A DNA stretch of 11,967 nt. Origin: JBBQXV01 sp043785585. GTDB lineage: Bacteria > Myxococcota_A > Polyangia > Polyangiales > Polyangiaceae. The stretch covers positions 1-11,967 of the forward strand of contig JAYVXB010000665.1 of the NCBI GenBank assembly GCA_043785585.1, written 5' to 3'. Of the stretch, positions 1 through 7,194 are shown piece after piece (position 1 is the first letter of the stretch; each line of letters starts with the position of its first letter). Both the position numbers and the translations under genes were made by a program. Below the pieces are notes generated by a model, which did no database searches, was not told where the DNA came from, and was given only the letters and a program-made list of their open reading frames with translations.

Positions 1-844
1 GTGCCGCCGCGAAGGTGCGCACGTCCGCCTCGGGCACGGCGATCCAGTTCGGTGTATTGCGCACGGTCGTCGCGACGAGCTGCCCGGCGTCGAGGCGAAA
101 TTCGTGGAGGACGAGCGCACCGGTGACGGCGTCGGCGGTGCGGATCTGCGCGAGGCTCCCCGGTTCGACGAATGCGCCGGCGAGGTTCGCGAGATCGGTC
201 GGAAACGCGGCGTCCGGCGACGCGCCGAGCGCATGCCATCGATGCGCCCACTCGCTGGGCGATCCGATTTGCGCGTACTCGACGATGACGGTGAACGGGA
301 GCGGACGCGAATCGGGCGCGTCCGCCGGACCGTCGGTGAGCGCGAAGACGAGTCGCCCTTCCCCGCCGTCGGCGGCGCGATCGGGCATCACGGAGAGATC
401 CGTTCGGTTCGTGACGGCGATCAATCGAAACGGAGACTCTTCGAGGCGGAGCTCCGTCGCGGCGCACGCGACGCACGACGCGTCGCAGAGGTTCGCCGGC
501 GTTCGGCGGAGCCAGGGGCACGTGACCGTCGCGTCGAGCGCGTCGGCGCGCGCGCCCTCGCCTTCGTCGCGCAGTCGCTGCGACCAACCGCGCATCCACG
601 CGAGCGTCGACCCACCCGAAGGCGCGCGCATCGGCAAGCGGTCCATCGCGCGCCGAAAACCGAGCGGACCATCGTCGGCATTCGACGAGAGAGCGCGCAA
701 GACCGCGTCGTCGGTAATCACGAGCTCGCGCCCTCGCTCGACGTGAATGGCCGACGCATCGTCGGGGAGCTTCGTCTCCCACGTACAACCCATCACCGGA
801 AGAACGACGGCAACCCACGCGCAGAGTGTTCGAATCGATTTCAT
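1..844 (-). CDS. Putative secreted lipoprotein, partial (C-terminus beyond left edge)
   Basis: The minus-strand frame is open from an ATG at 844 to the window edge, giving 281 codons with no stop. The N-terminus is a lipoprotein signal: basic MKSIR, a hydrophobic stretch and a lipobox-like VMGC, putting the lipidated cysteine at residue 20. A strong Shine-Dalgarno (GGGAGGA on the minus strand, 852-858) sits 7 bases before the ATG and decides the start. Residues 109-127 hold a Cys cluster (C109, C120, C124, C127). A following block (PFRLIAVTNRTDL, then GGEGRLVFALT, about 138-169) resembles segments I recall from secreted myxobacterial proteins of unknown function; that comparison is from memory. 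The gene lies 19 bases after the outer-membrane protein gene at 864-1595, so the two are probably co-transcribed. No catalytic function can be assigned. The competing plus-strand frames here are weaker because they lack signal and start context. Confidence 0.8.
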   Translation of the reverse strand, partial: MKSIRTLCAWVAVVLPVMGCTWETKLPDDASAIHVERGRELVITDDAVLRALSSNADDGPLGFRRAMDRLPMRAPSGGSTLAWMRGWSQRLRDEGEGARADALDATVTCPWLRRTPANLCDASCVACAATELRLEESPFRLIAVTNRTDLSVMPDRAADGGEGRLVFALTDGPADAPDSRPLPFTVIVEYAQIGSPSEWAHRWHALGASPDAAFPTDLANLAGAFVEPGSLAQIRTADAVTGALVLHEFRLDAGQLVATTVRNTPNWIAVPEADVRTFAAA

Positions 845-863
845 GATGCATTCCTCCCGACCG

Positions 864-1595
864 TCAAAACGTGTGCTGCGCGCCCAACGTCGCGACGAAC
901 GGCGGTCCACCGACGTTGTCGGCGAAGGCGACGCCACTCAATACGAGTGAGCCTTCGAAGAAGAGATGCGTCGTCTCGCCGAGCGCGTAGCTCGTCCGCG
1001 CCGCCAGCGTGTTCCAGATGCCACCCGCGAATCCGTGCTTGTTCTCGCCCGATCCGCCGTACGCGGGCACGGCGAACTCTTTTCCTTGCAGCTTGTTGCC
1101 GAGGGCGAGGGTCGACGCCGCGGCGATGACTCCCATTCCGCCCGCGACGTGGAGGCGATCCGTCACCGTTCCGTCGAGCATGACCTCCGGCCGCGTGAGG
1201 ACCCACGCGGTGCTTCCAATGTTGCCCGGTCCGGGCGCGCTCGCCTTTGGATACCAAAGCATCGGCATGACGAGGATGACGGCAAGATGCTCGCTCGCGC
1301 GCACACGGAAGCGTGGCCGAATGCCTGCAGTGAGCACGCTCGGCGTCACGCCACCAATCGCTCCGATCGCGAAGCCGTTCGTGAGCGCGACTCCAATTTC
1401 GCCAATGCCGACGAACGGCAACCCGCTCGCCGCGGAGACCGATAGGCGGCCAGGCGTCGGAAAGAGATCTCCGCGCAGGCTGTAGACGGCGGCGGGCGCG
1501 CCGACCTCGGCGGCGGCGGACGGCTCGCTGGCGCGGCTCGTGAATGGGAGGAGCAGCGAGAGCGCGGGGAGGATCGATGCGAAGAGACGGTTCAT
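864..1595 (-). CDS. Putative outer-membrane beta-barrel protein (unknown function)
   Basis: A 243-residue protein from ATG 1595. The frame can extend to a GTG at 1604, but the ATG gives a clean Sec signal peptide: MNR, hydrophobic residues about 4-18, and a likely cleavage near SRA/SEP at about residue 22-23. The mature part alternates hydrophobic and polar residues, is rich in Gly, Ala, Thr and Val, and ends in phenylalanine (TLGAQHTF). A C-terminal aromatic residue is the usual signature of outer-membrane barrels recognised by the Bam complex. Repeated short glycine-rich strands (for example GIGEIGVALTNGFAIGAIGG) fit a small barrel of about 8-10 strands. No substrate or enzymatic motif is seen. 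No convincing Shine-Dalgarno precedes either start. The lipoprotein gene follows after 19 bases, so an operon encoding an outer-membrane pair is likely. The assignment rests on composition and termini, not on a recognised family. Confidence 0.75.
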   Translation of the reverse strand: MNRLFASILPALSLLLPFTSRASEPSAAAEVGAPAAVYSLRGDLFPTPGRLSVSAASGLPFVGIGEIGVALTNGFAIGAIGGVTPSVLTAGIRPRFRVRASEHLAVILVMPMLWYPKASAPGPGNIGSTAWVLTRPEVMLDGTVTDRLHVAGGMGVIAAASTLALGNKLQGKEFAVPAYGGSGENKHGFAGGIWNTLAARTSYALGETTHLFFEGSLVLSGVAFADNVGGPPFVATLGAQHTF

Positions 1596-1696
1596 GCGAA
1601 GCACCAGTGCAGTCGTCGTGCCGCGCGCCGGGGAGCGAGCGACGTCGCACGGAATGCGCGAGCGCGTGCAGAATCGTGCACACTGCGAGAAGCTCC
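1596..1696. promoter_or_regulatory. Divergent intergenic region with CGTGCA direct repeats
   Basis: This 101-base spacer separates the minus-strand outer-membrane/lipoprotein unit from the plus-strand Omp85 gene and should contain promoters for both. CGTGCA occurs at 1665, 1675 and 1696, a spacing of 10 and 21 bases, which places the copies on the same helical face. The last copy overlaps the proposed GTG start. I see no convincing -35/-10 pair on either strand, so the promoter role is positional inference only. Confidence 0.35.
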
Positions 1697-3484
1697 GTGC
1701 ACAGTCGGCCGCTTCTCAAGAGTCGGGTCGGATCGAGCGTGCTCGCGTGCGCGCTCGTCACGACGACCGCATCGGCCGATCCGACGTCGCTCACGGGCCG
1801 CTACTCGGCGTACGAAGAGCAGGCCATTCGCGACGCGGCGACCGATCTCGGCACCGGCGTCGAGCCGCTCCCCGAAGGAAAGACGATCGAGCGAATCGAC
1901 TTCGTTCGCCTCGATCCGATCGATCGCCGCGACCCACTCCCGATCGCGATCGGCGCGGTCCATGCGACGTCGCGCGTCTCGGTCCTGCGCCGCGAGATCT
2001 TGGTGCACGAAGGAGACGTCTGGAAAAAGACGTTCGTCGACGAATCCGCGCGCAACCTGCGCCTCTTGCCGCAGCTGTCGCTGGTGGTCTGCGTTCCGAT
2101 GCGCGGGTCGTCACCGGATCGCGTCCGCATGGTCGTCATCACCAAAGACATATGGAGTCTCTATGTCGACTTCGATGTCGCAGCGACACCCGGCGGGCTC
2201 GAGCTCCTGACCCTCGAGCCCAAGGAGTCGAACGTCGCCGGGATGCAGCACACGGCGCTCGCGCGCTTCGTTCTCCAGCCGGCGTCGTACGCGCTCGGTG
2301 CAAGCTACGAGATCCCGCGATTGACGGGCCGGTGGCTCGACGTGACGGTCGACGCAAACGCGATCGTCAATCGCGCGAGCGGCACCCTCGAAGGGAGCTA
2401 CGGCTCGGTGACGGCGCACCGCCCGCTCCACTCGTCGCTGACGAAGTGGGCATGGTCCACCGGGGTGACGTGGACCGATTCGATCGAGCGCCGCTACGTC
2501 AACGCCGCAGTGACTTCGTTCACGCCGGATCTGCCGGCGACCACGCCCGTTCCGTGGATGTGGCGCGAGCGGAAGATCGTCGAGCAGGCCAAGCTGACGC
2601 GGTCGTTCGGATGGGAGACGAAGAACGATTTCTCCGTCGGCGGATCGTTCTCGCATGCGCTCTATCGCGTGCCGGCCGATCCGTCGCTCGATCCACGGGC
2701 CGTCGCGCAGTTCACGCGCGCGGCGGTACCCGTCGGAGAAGATCGCGTCGGCCCGTTCGTGCAATGGCACGGGTACACGAGCCACTTCTTGCGCACGCTC
2801 GATCTGGAAACGCTGAGCCTGCAAGAGGACGAGCGCCTCGGTCACGATCTCTGGATTCGCTTCTATCCCGTGCTCCGCGCGCTCGGATCGACGCGCGACG
2901 TCTTCGGGACGTACGCCGCCGCGGCGTACACGATCGCGCTCGGCGACGGCCTGGTTCGCGGCTCCGTCGAATCGACGGTCGAAGTGACGCCCGACGAGAT
3001 CTCGGACGCCGCGCTTCGCGGAGACCTCGGAATCGTCACGCCGCGCATCGGCGTCGGGCGTCTCGTCTTCGCGACCACGGCGCTCAGTCGATGGAAGAAC
3101 TACCTCAACCTCCAGTCGTTCTTGGGCGGCGAGTCGCTGCTTCGCGGTTATCCGAGTCGCTTCTTCGCCGGCAAAGACATGTTCGCGACGAACATCGAAT
3201 ACCGTTCGTCTCCCGTCACGATAGCGTCGATGCATTTTGGTTTGGCAGCATTCTACGACGTCGGAAACGCATTTACCGGTTTCGACCACCTCGATCCGAA
3301 GCACGCCGTCGGCTTCGGGGTTCGCGCTGTCTTTCCGCAGATCGATCGCGCCGTCTTGAGGTTCGACGTAGGGTTTCCGGTGTCGGCGAGCCCGTTGCCG
3401 CCGGGCGTCCCGCCTGTGTCGTTCGTCCTCGCGTTCCATCAAGCGCTCGCGCTTCCGACGGTCGGCGTGACGCGCGGCCCGTGA
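1697..3484 (+). CDS. Omp85/BamA-superfamily outer-membrane protein with POTRA-like domain
   Basis: A 595-residue protein if it starts at GTG 1697. The frame is open further upstream (ATG 1544, GTG 1676), but GTG 1697 follows a GAGAAG 4 bases away and gives a good Sec signal (MHSRPLLKSR, then a hydrophobic run, cleavage after ASA near residue 27). Residues about 61-156 look like one POTRA domain: KTIERIDFVRLD, VSVLRREILVHEGDVW, then DRVRMVVITKDIWSL. The rest is beta-barrel. Near the C-terminus lies GGESLLRGYPSRFF with the RGY triad at about residues 483-485, the conserved loop-6 motif of Omp85 proteins, followed by AAFYDVGNAF, typical of a late barrel strand. Family members insert or translocate proteins across the outer membrane; the substrate here is unknown. 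With one recognisable POTRA rather than five it is unlikely to be the housekeeping BamA. It converges with the response-regulator gene after 7 bases. Confidence 0.85.
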   Translation: MHSRPLLKSRVGSSVLACALVTTTASADPTSLTGRYSAYEEQAIRDAATDLGTGVEPLPEGKTIERIDFVRLDPIDRRDPLPIAIGAVHATSRVSVLRREILVHEGDVWKKTFVDESARNLRLLPQLSLVVCVPMRGSSPDRVRMVVITKDIWSLYVDFDVAATPGGLELLTLEPKESNVAGMQHTALARFVLQPASYALGASYEIPRLTGRWLDVTVDANAIVNRASGTLEGSYGSVTAHRPLHSSLTKWAWSTGVTWTDSIERRYVNAAVTSFTPDLPATTPVPWMWRERKIVEQAKLTRSFGWETKNDFSVGGSFSHALYRVPADPSLDPRAVAQFTRAAVPVGEDRVGPFVQWHGYTSHFLRTLDLETLSLQEDERLGHDLWIRFYPVLRALGSTRDVFGTYAAAAYTIALGDGLVRGSVESTVEVTPDEISDAALRGDLGIVTPRIGVGRLVFATTALSRWKNYLNLQSFLGGESLLRGYPSRFFAGKDMFATNIEYRSSPVTIASMHFGLAAFYDVGNAFTGFDHLDPKHAVGFGVRAVFPQIDRAVLRFDVGFPVSASPLPPGVPPVSFVLAFHQALALPTVGVTRGP

Positions 3485-3494
3485 GGGCGCGTCA
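3468..3494. terminator. Hairpin at convergent junction, possible bidirectional terminator
   Basis: A perfect 8-bp inverted repeat (TGACGCGC at 3468-3475, GCGCGTCA at 3487-3494) flanks an 11-base loop that can form two more C-G pairs. The loop holds the plus-strand TGA stop (3482-3484), and the distal arm contains the complement of the minus-strand stop (3492-3494). It is symmetric, so both transcripts would fold it. There is no T-rich tract on either side, so it is not a classical intrinsic terminator. Confidence 0.4.
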
Positions 3495-4829
3495 GGCGAT
3501 GCCGTGCTCCTCGAGCTTGTAATAGAGGGCGCGGCGGCTCACGCCGAGAATGCGCGCCGCGACCGTGCGGTTGCCGGCCGCCCGCGCGAGAGCGTTTCGG
3601 ATGGTCTCTTTCTCGGTCTCGCGGCGTGCGGTGCCGAGGGTCGCGCTCTTCTCCGTCACCGCGCCGGGGCGCGGCGCGAGCTCGCGCTCGACGTCGCGCG
3701 CTTCGATCACGGGTCCATCCGACAGCACGACGAGGCGCTCGACGAAGTTCTGTAGCTGGCGGACGTTTCCGGGCCACACCTCGCGCGCCAACATCGCGAT
3801 CGCGCTGGCGCCGAGCTCGATGCGCTTGCCGTTGCTCTTTGCGTGCGTCGCCGCGAACCGAAGCGCGAGCGGCTCGATGTCCTCGGTGCGCGACCGAAGC
3901 GGCGGCAAGTGCAATGGCACGACATTGAGCCGGTAATAGAGATCTTCGCGGAACTGGCCGCTCTCGACCATCTTCGCGAGATCGCGGTGCGTCGCCGCGA
4001 CGAACCGCACATCGACTTTGATCGTGGTCGTCCCGCCGAGACGCTCGATCTCGCGCTCTTGGAGCACGCGGAGCAATTTGACCTGCATGTGCGGCGTGAT
4101 GTCGCCGATCTCGTCGAGGAACAGCGTCCCCTCGTGCGCGAGCTCGACGCGCCCCGGTTTGCGCGTGACCGCGCCGGTGAACGCGCCTTTCTCGTAGCCA
4201 AAGAGCTCGCTCTCGAGGAGCGCGTCGGGGAGCGAACCGCAATTGAGCTTCACGAACGGCTTCGAGCGGCGCGAGCTGCCGTCGTGGAGCGCGCGCGCGA
4301 CGAGCTCCTTTCCGGTGCCGCTCTCGCCGAGGACGAGGACCGTCGCGACGCCCGGTGCCACACGAGCGATGAGCGCGTGGACTTCGCGCATCGCGGCGGA
4401 CTCTCCGATGAGCTCGTGCGTCGTCGCGGCCGCAGCGGGCACGGCGTCGGCGTGGCGCTCGGCGCCTGCGAGGACTTTGCGAATCACGAAGAGCAGCTCC
4501 TCGCGATCGAACGGCTTGAGAACGAAGTCCGCCGCGCCGGCGCGCATCGCCTCGACGGCCAACGGAACGGTGCCGTGCGCCGTGAGCATGATCACCGGCA
4601 CGTCGGGCCAACGCGCGACGAGCTGCGCGAGCAACGCCATCCCATCCATCCCCGGCATGCGAAGATCGGTCACGACGAGATCGAACGGGCGGCTCTCGAG
4701 CGCCGCGAGCGCCTCCGCCCCTTCGCGAACGTGATGCGGCTCGAGCCCGCCTTGCGCGAGCAGGGCGCCGAGCACCTTGCCCATCGCCGCGTCGTCGTCC
4801 ACCGTGAGAACGCTCGCTCGTCGCGTCAT
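3492..4829 (-). CDS. NtrC-family sigma54-dependent response regulator
   Basis: A 445-residue, full-length regulator with three domains in order. The receiver (about 5-120) has the acidic pair D11/D12, phosphoacceptor D55 in VVTDLRMPGMDG, and K105 in LKPFD. The AAA+ sigma54-interaction domain (about 138-370) has Walker A GESGTGKE (168-175), the sigma54-contacting GAFTGA loop (215-220), Walker B TLFLDEIGD (235-243) and WPGNVRQL (352-359). A Fis-type helix-turn-helix lies at about 405-445 (NRTVAARILGVSRRALYYKL). All key residues are intact, so it should be an active, phosphorylation-controlled activator of sigma54 promoters. ATG 4829 is preferred to upstream in-frame starts because an AGAGGA Shine-Dalgarno lies 4 bases before it and the receiver begins immediately. 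It follows the kinase gene by 14 bases, its cognate partner by position. Target genes are not shown by the sequence. Confidence 0.96.
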   Translation of the reverse strand: MTRRASVLTVDDDAAMGKVLGALLAQGGLEPHHVREGAEALAALESRPFDLVVTDLRMPGMDGMALLAQLVARWPDVPVIMLTAHGTVPLAVEAMRAGAADFVLKPFDREELLFVIRKVLAGAERHADAVPAAAATTHELIGESAAMREVHALIARVAPGVATVLVLGESGTGKELVARALHDGSSRRSKPFVKLNCGSLPDALLESELFGYEKGAFTGAVTRKPGRVELAHEGTLFLDEIGDITPHMQVKLLRVLQEREIERLGGTTTIKVDVRFVAATHRDLAKMVESGQFREDLYYRLNVVPLHLPPLRSRTEDIEPLALRFAATHAKSNGKRIELGASAIAMLAREVWPGNVRQLQNFVERLVVLSDGPVIEARDVERELAPRPGAVTEKSATLGTARRETEKETIRNALARAAGNRTVAARILGVSRRALYYKLEEHGIA

Positions 4830-4843
4830 CGAATCCTCTTCTA

Positions 4844-6343
4844 TCAGCTCGCGGACAGCCGCATGCGGACGATGGTACCGACACCCACGCGGCTCGTGAG
4901 CGAAACGTCGCCGCCGTGCGCTTGTGCGACTCGCCGCACGAAAGCGAGCCCGAGCCCGCTCCCTTGTGGCTTCGTCGTGTAGAACTCGTCGAACGCGCGC
5001 TCGATGCGACGCTTGTCCATTCCCTCGCCGGCGTCTTCCACGGAAATGACGACGCCGCGATCGGTGGAGCCAACCGCGGGCTCGGTCCGCACGGTGAGTG
5101 TTCCGCCGTGCGGCATCGCTTCGAGCGCGTTGCGAATCACGTTCTCGAGCGCGCCCGACACGAGATCGCTGTCGAGTGCGCACGGGGGAAGACCGTCGGC
5201 GAGCGCGGTCCGGATCGCGATTCCATCGGCGGCGGCGTAGGGCTCGAGCGCGACGACGCTCCGAACGACTTCATTCACGTCGACCGCACGACGCACCGGC
5301 TGCACGCGACCGATGCGCTGGTAGTCGTCGACGACGCGATGCAGGCGCTCGACCTGCTCGAGCATGACGTCGATGAACTCGTGCTGCGCGTCGAGGGACT
5401 TCCCCTGCGCGTGCTCCTCTTGGAGAAACTGCAGCGCGCCTTTGAGCGTGCCGAGCGGGTTCTTGAGGTCGTGCGCCATTTGGTTCGAGAACCGACCGAG
5501 CACGGCGAACCTCTCGACGCGCTCGCGTTGCGTCGCCAGCGACGACGCGACCTCGCGCACGGCCGCGCCGAGGACGATCGTGACCGTCACGACTCCGAAG
5601 GCGAGGGCCGCGATGTTGCCGCCGAGAAGTCGGAACACGACGAGGTAGACGACGACCCCCGTGACGGCGAGCGCCGCAGCGTAGACGGCGGTGCTCACCG
5701 AGAGATCGCGATCGAGGAGCCGAAAGCGGAACGCAGCGGTCGCGACGAGCGTCGTCCCCACGAGCGAACCGAGCGGGCCGAGGTGCGCCTCGGGGAGTCC
5801 GATCGCGCCCAAGACGTCGACCGTCGCGAGCGCGCCGCCGACCGCGAGGGCCGCGAGCATCGTTCGCGTCCGCGCCTTCTCGTCCGGAGCGCTCGACTCG
5901 ACGAGGTGCCGCACGAGGAGGACGATGATGAAGACGAGCGTCGGTGCCCAGCCCGCGAGGAACACCGCGGCCCACGCCGTCGAGTCCACCCAGGTCCGTC
6001 CCCACGGCGTGAGACTCGCCGCCGACGACGACGCCAGCGCACCGAACGCGACGTACGCCGCGACGACGACGCGCAGCCGCGCCCGCCCCGCGCCGACGAA
6101 CGTCACGAAGAGATGAAGCGCGAGCGGCGGCGTGAGGGCGGTGAACGCCGAGTCGAGGACACTCCACGCGGCTGCGCGCGTCACGTGGTTCGCCAGCGAC
6201 GCGAAGCACCAGCCGAACATGTCGAGGCACAGGAGCGCGAGCGCGCGCGCAATCGGACTGCCTCGCAGACGCGACAGGCTGAGCACCGCGAGCGTCAAAT
6301 GCCCGGCCGCAGCAAGCAAAACCATCCAATCGCGCGCGCTCAT
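4844..6343 (-). CDS. Polytopic membrane sensor histidine kinase (NtrB-like output)
   Basis: A 499-residue kinase. Residues about 6-266 contain roughly eight to nine hydrophobic segments (near 6-24, 34-53, 62-84, 91-112, 122-147, 160-181, 189-206, 216-239, 244-266), so sensing is probably within or at the membrane. No HAMP or PAS domain is evident between the last segment and the kinase core. The dimerisation/phosphoacceptor box is SNQMAHDLKNPLGTL with H291. The HATPase domain has the N box ENVIRNALEAM (400-410), G1 DAGEG (437-441), FDEFYTTK (451-458) and G2 GSGLGL (461-466); all appear intact. It should autophosphorylate and pass phosphate to the regulator encoded 14 bases downstream. ATG 6343 is the only ATG after an in-frame stop at 6371-6373, and its Shine-Dalgarno is weak. 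It is transcribed divergently from the FGE-like gene. The signal sensed is unknown. Confidence 0.94.
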   Translation of the reverse strand: MSARDWMVLLAAAGHLTLAVLSLSRLRGSPIARALALLCLDMFGWCFASLANHVTRAAAWSVLDSAFTALTPPLALHLFVTFVGAGRARLRVVVAAYVAFGALASSSAASLTPWGRTWVDSTAWAAVFLAGWAPTLVFIIVLLVRHLVESSAPDEKARTRTMLAALAVGGALATVDVLGAIGLPEAHLGPLGSLVGTTLVATAAFRFRLLDRDLSVSTAVYAAALAVTGVVVYLVVFRLLGGNIAALAFGVVTVTIVLGAAVREVASSLATQRERVERFAVLGRFSNQMAHDLKNPLGTLKGALQFLQEEHAQGKSLDAQHEFIDVMLEQVERLHRVVDDYQRIGRVQPVRRAVDVNEVVRSVVALEPYAAADGIAIRTALADGLPPCALDSDLVSGALENVIRNALEAMPHGGTLTVRTEPAVGSTDRGVVISVEDAGEGMDKRRIERAFDEFYTTKPQGSGLGLAFVRRVAQAHGGDVSLTSRVGVGTIVRMRLSAS

Positions 6344-6369
6344 GAGATTGCTGATCGTCCCCGAGACGG

Positions 6370-6375
6370 ATCATA
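6370..6375 (-). promoter_or_regulatory. Candidate -10 element for the kinase-regulator operon
   Basis: The minus strand reads TATGAT here, five of six matches to the sigma70 -10 consensus, which would place transcription start about 20 bases before the kinase ATG. No good -35 lies at 16-18 bases. It sits in the 108-base spacer 6344-6451 that separates the kinase from the divergent FGE-like gene. A TATGCT at 6422-6427 could serve the other direction but also lacks a -35. Weak evidence. Confidence 0.3.
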
Positions 6376-6451
6376 CGACTGTGGAGTCGCGCGTCGCACG
6401 TGCACTCTCCAAACTGCGCGCTATGCTTCTTTTGTAGTGCTCAGCGTGAAC

Positions 6452-7183
6452 ATGCCGCTGATTCTGATGTCCCTCCTGGGATTGCCGATCTTCGGATCGC
6501 CGCCCGTCGGCACGGCCGCGTCGTGTCCCGCGGGAACGCGGCTCGTCGAGGGCGATCATCCGGAAAAGGTCGTCTACACGTGCACGCAGGTCAAATGGGG
6601 ATATTGCGCTGCGTTCGCGCGCGGCGTCGCGCGGCTCGAAGGGCCGTCGACCCACGTCCGCGCCTGCATGGACGAATTCGAGGCGCCGAACCGCCGCGGC
6701 GCAAAACCAATCGTCATGGTCACGGCGACGCAAGCGACCGCGTGGTGCGCGCGCGAGGGCAAGCGCCTTTGCACTGAATACGAATGGGAGACGGCGTGCG
6801 AAGGGCCGGAGCACGTGCCGTACGGATACGGATGGGCCTCCGATGGCGAAGTCTGCAACACCGGACGACCGTGGCGCGCATTCAGCGCCGAGATCTTGCT
6901 CTTTGGCACCCCCGAAGCGTCGCGTCGCGAGCTCGATCGGTTGTGGCAAGGCGACGACAGCGGTGCGCGCGCGAGCTGCGTTTCGCGCCACGGCGTCCAC
7001 GACATGGTCGGAAACGTCGAGGAGTGGGTGACGGCGAGCCGGCACCACAAAGACCGACCGCAAGTGCTCGTCGGCGGCCATTGGGCCAAGCCATGGTCAC
7101 ATTGCCGCGACACGAACTTTGCGCACGAGCCGTTCTTCAAGTTCTACGAAGTCGGTTTTCGCTGCTGCGCGGATCCGACCTAG
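6452..7183 (+). CDS. Secreted cysteine-rich FGE-sulfatase-fold (SUMF1-like) protein
   Basis: A 243-residue protein with a signal peptide at residues 1 to about 23 (MPLILMSLLGLPIFG, cleavage near TAA). The frame is open far upstream across the antisense of the kinase, so the ATG at 6452 is chosen because it opens the signal peptide; GTG 6446 or 6437 and ATG 6467 remain possible, and no start has a good Shine-Dalgarno. The mature part matches the FGE-sulfatase/SUMF1 fold: VTATQATAWCAREGKRLCTEYEWETAC (two overlapping motifs, about 90-116), HDMVGNVEEWV (183-193), a GGHW turn (208-211) and the terminal GFRCC (235-239). Members include formylglycine-generating enzyme and many non-enzymatic or binding relatives. 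The segment after GGHW has one cysteine (C218) and lacks the spaced cysteine pair of true FGE, so sulfatase activation is unlikely. Twelve cysteines suggest disulfides. It converges with the phosphoesterase gene after 4 bases. Confidence 0.85.
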   Translation: MPLILMSLLGLPIFGSPPVGTAASCPAGTRLVEGDHPEKVVYTCTQVKWGYCAAFARGVARLEGPSTHVRACMDEFEAPNRRGAKPIVMVTATQATAWCAREGKRLCTEYEWETACEGPEHVPYGYGWASDGEVCNTGRPWRAFSAEILLFGTPEASRRELDRLWQGDDSGARASCVSRHGVHDMVGNVEEWVTASRHHKDRPQVLVGGHWAKPWSHCRDTNFAHEPFFKFYEVGFRCCADPT

Positions 7184-7194
7184 CGGATCAGCGC
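7167..7194. terminator. Hairpin at second convergent junction, possible bidirectional terminator
   Basis: A stem of GCGC (7167-7170) with GCGC (7191-7194), one G/A mismatch, then GATCCG (7172-7177) with CGGATC (7184-7189), closes on the 6-base loop ACCTAG. The loop contains the plus-strand TAG stop, and the right arm overlaps the minus-strand stop (7188-7190). No T-tract follows in either direction, though a C-rich run lies just right of it. Confidence 0.4.

Noticed and set aside
15..1129. Two plus-strand open frames (15-746 and 104-1129) over the lipoprotein and outer-membrane protein genes
   Set aside because: Arg-rich shadow translations; the minus strand has signal peptides, a strong Shine-Dalgarno and realistic protein composition.
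2111..3442. A 443-codon minus-strand frame antisense to the Omp85 gene
   Set aside because: Arg/Glu/Asp-rich composition with no recognisable motif; antisense shadow of a well-supported gene.
1540..3522. A 660-codon open frame on the plus strand overlapping almost the whole Omp85 gene
   Set aside because: Translation is Arg-rich and low in hydrophobic residues, typical of an out-of-frame reading of GC-rich DNA; the other frame has signal peptide, POTRA and RGY motif.
3439..5073. A 544-codon minus-strand frame and a plus-strand frame (3843-4982) over the response regulator
   Set aside because: Both are shadows; the NtrC-type motifs lie in another minus-strand frame.
6385..6415. Possible sigma54 promoter (TTGGAGAG...TGC) on the minus strand upstream of the kinase
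   Set aside because: The GG and GC elements are 11 rather than 10 bases apart, which abolishes the -24/-12 geometry.
4916..6451. Upstream extension of the FGE-like gene across the antisense of the kinase
   Set aside because: Frame is open by GC bias only; the signal peptide starts at about 6452 and the upstream translation is Arg/Glu-rich without motifs.
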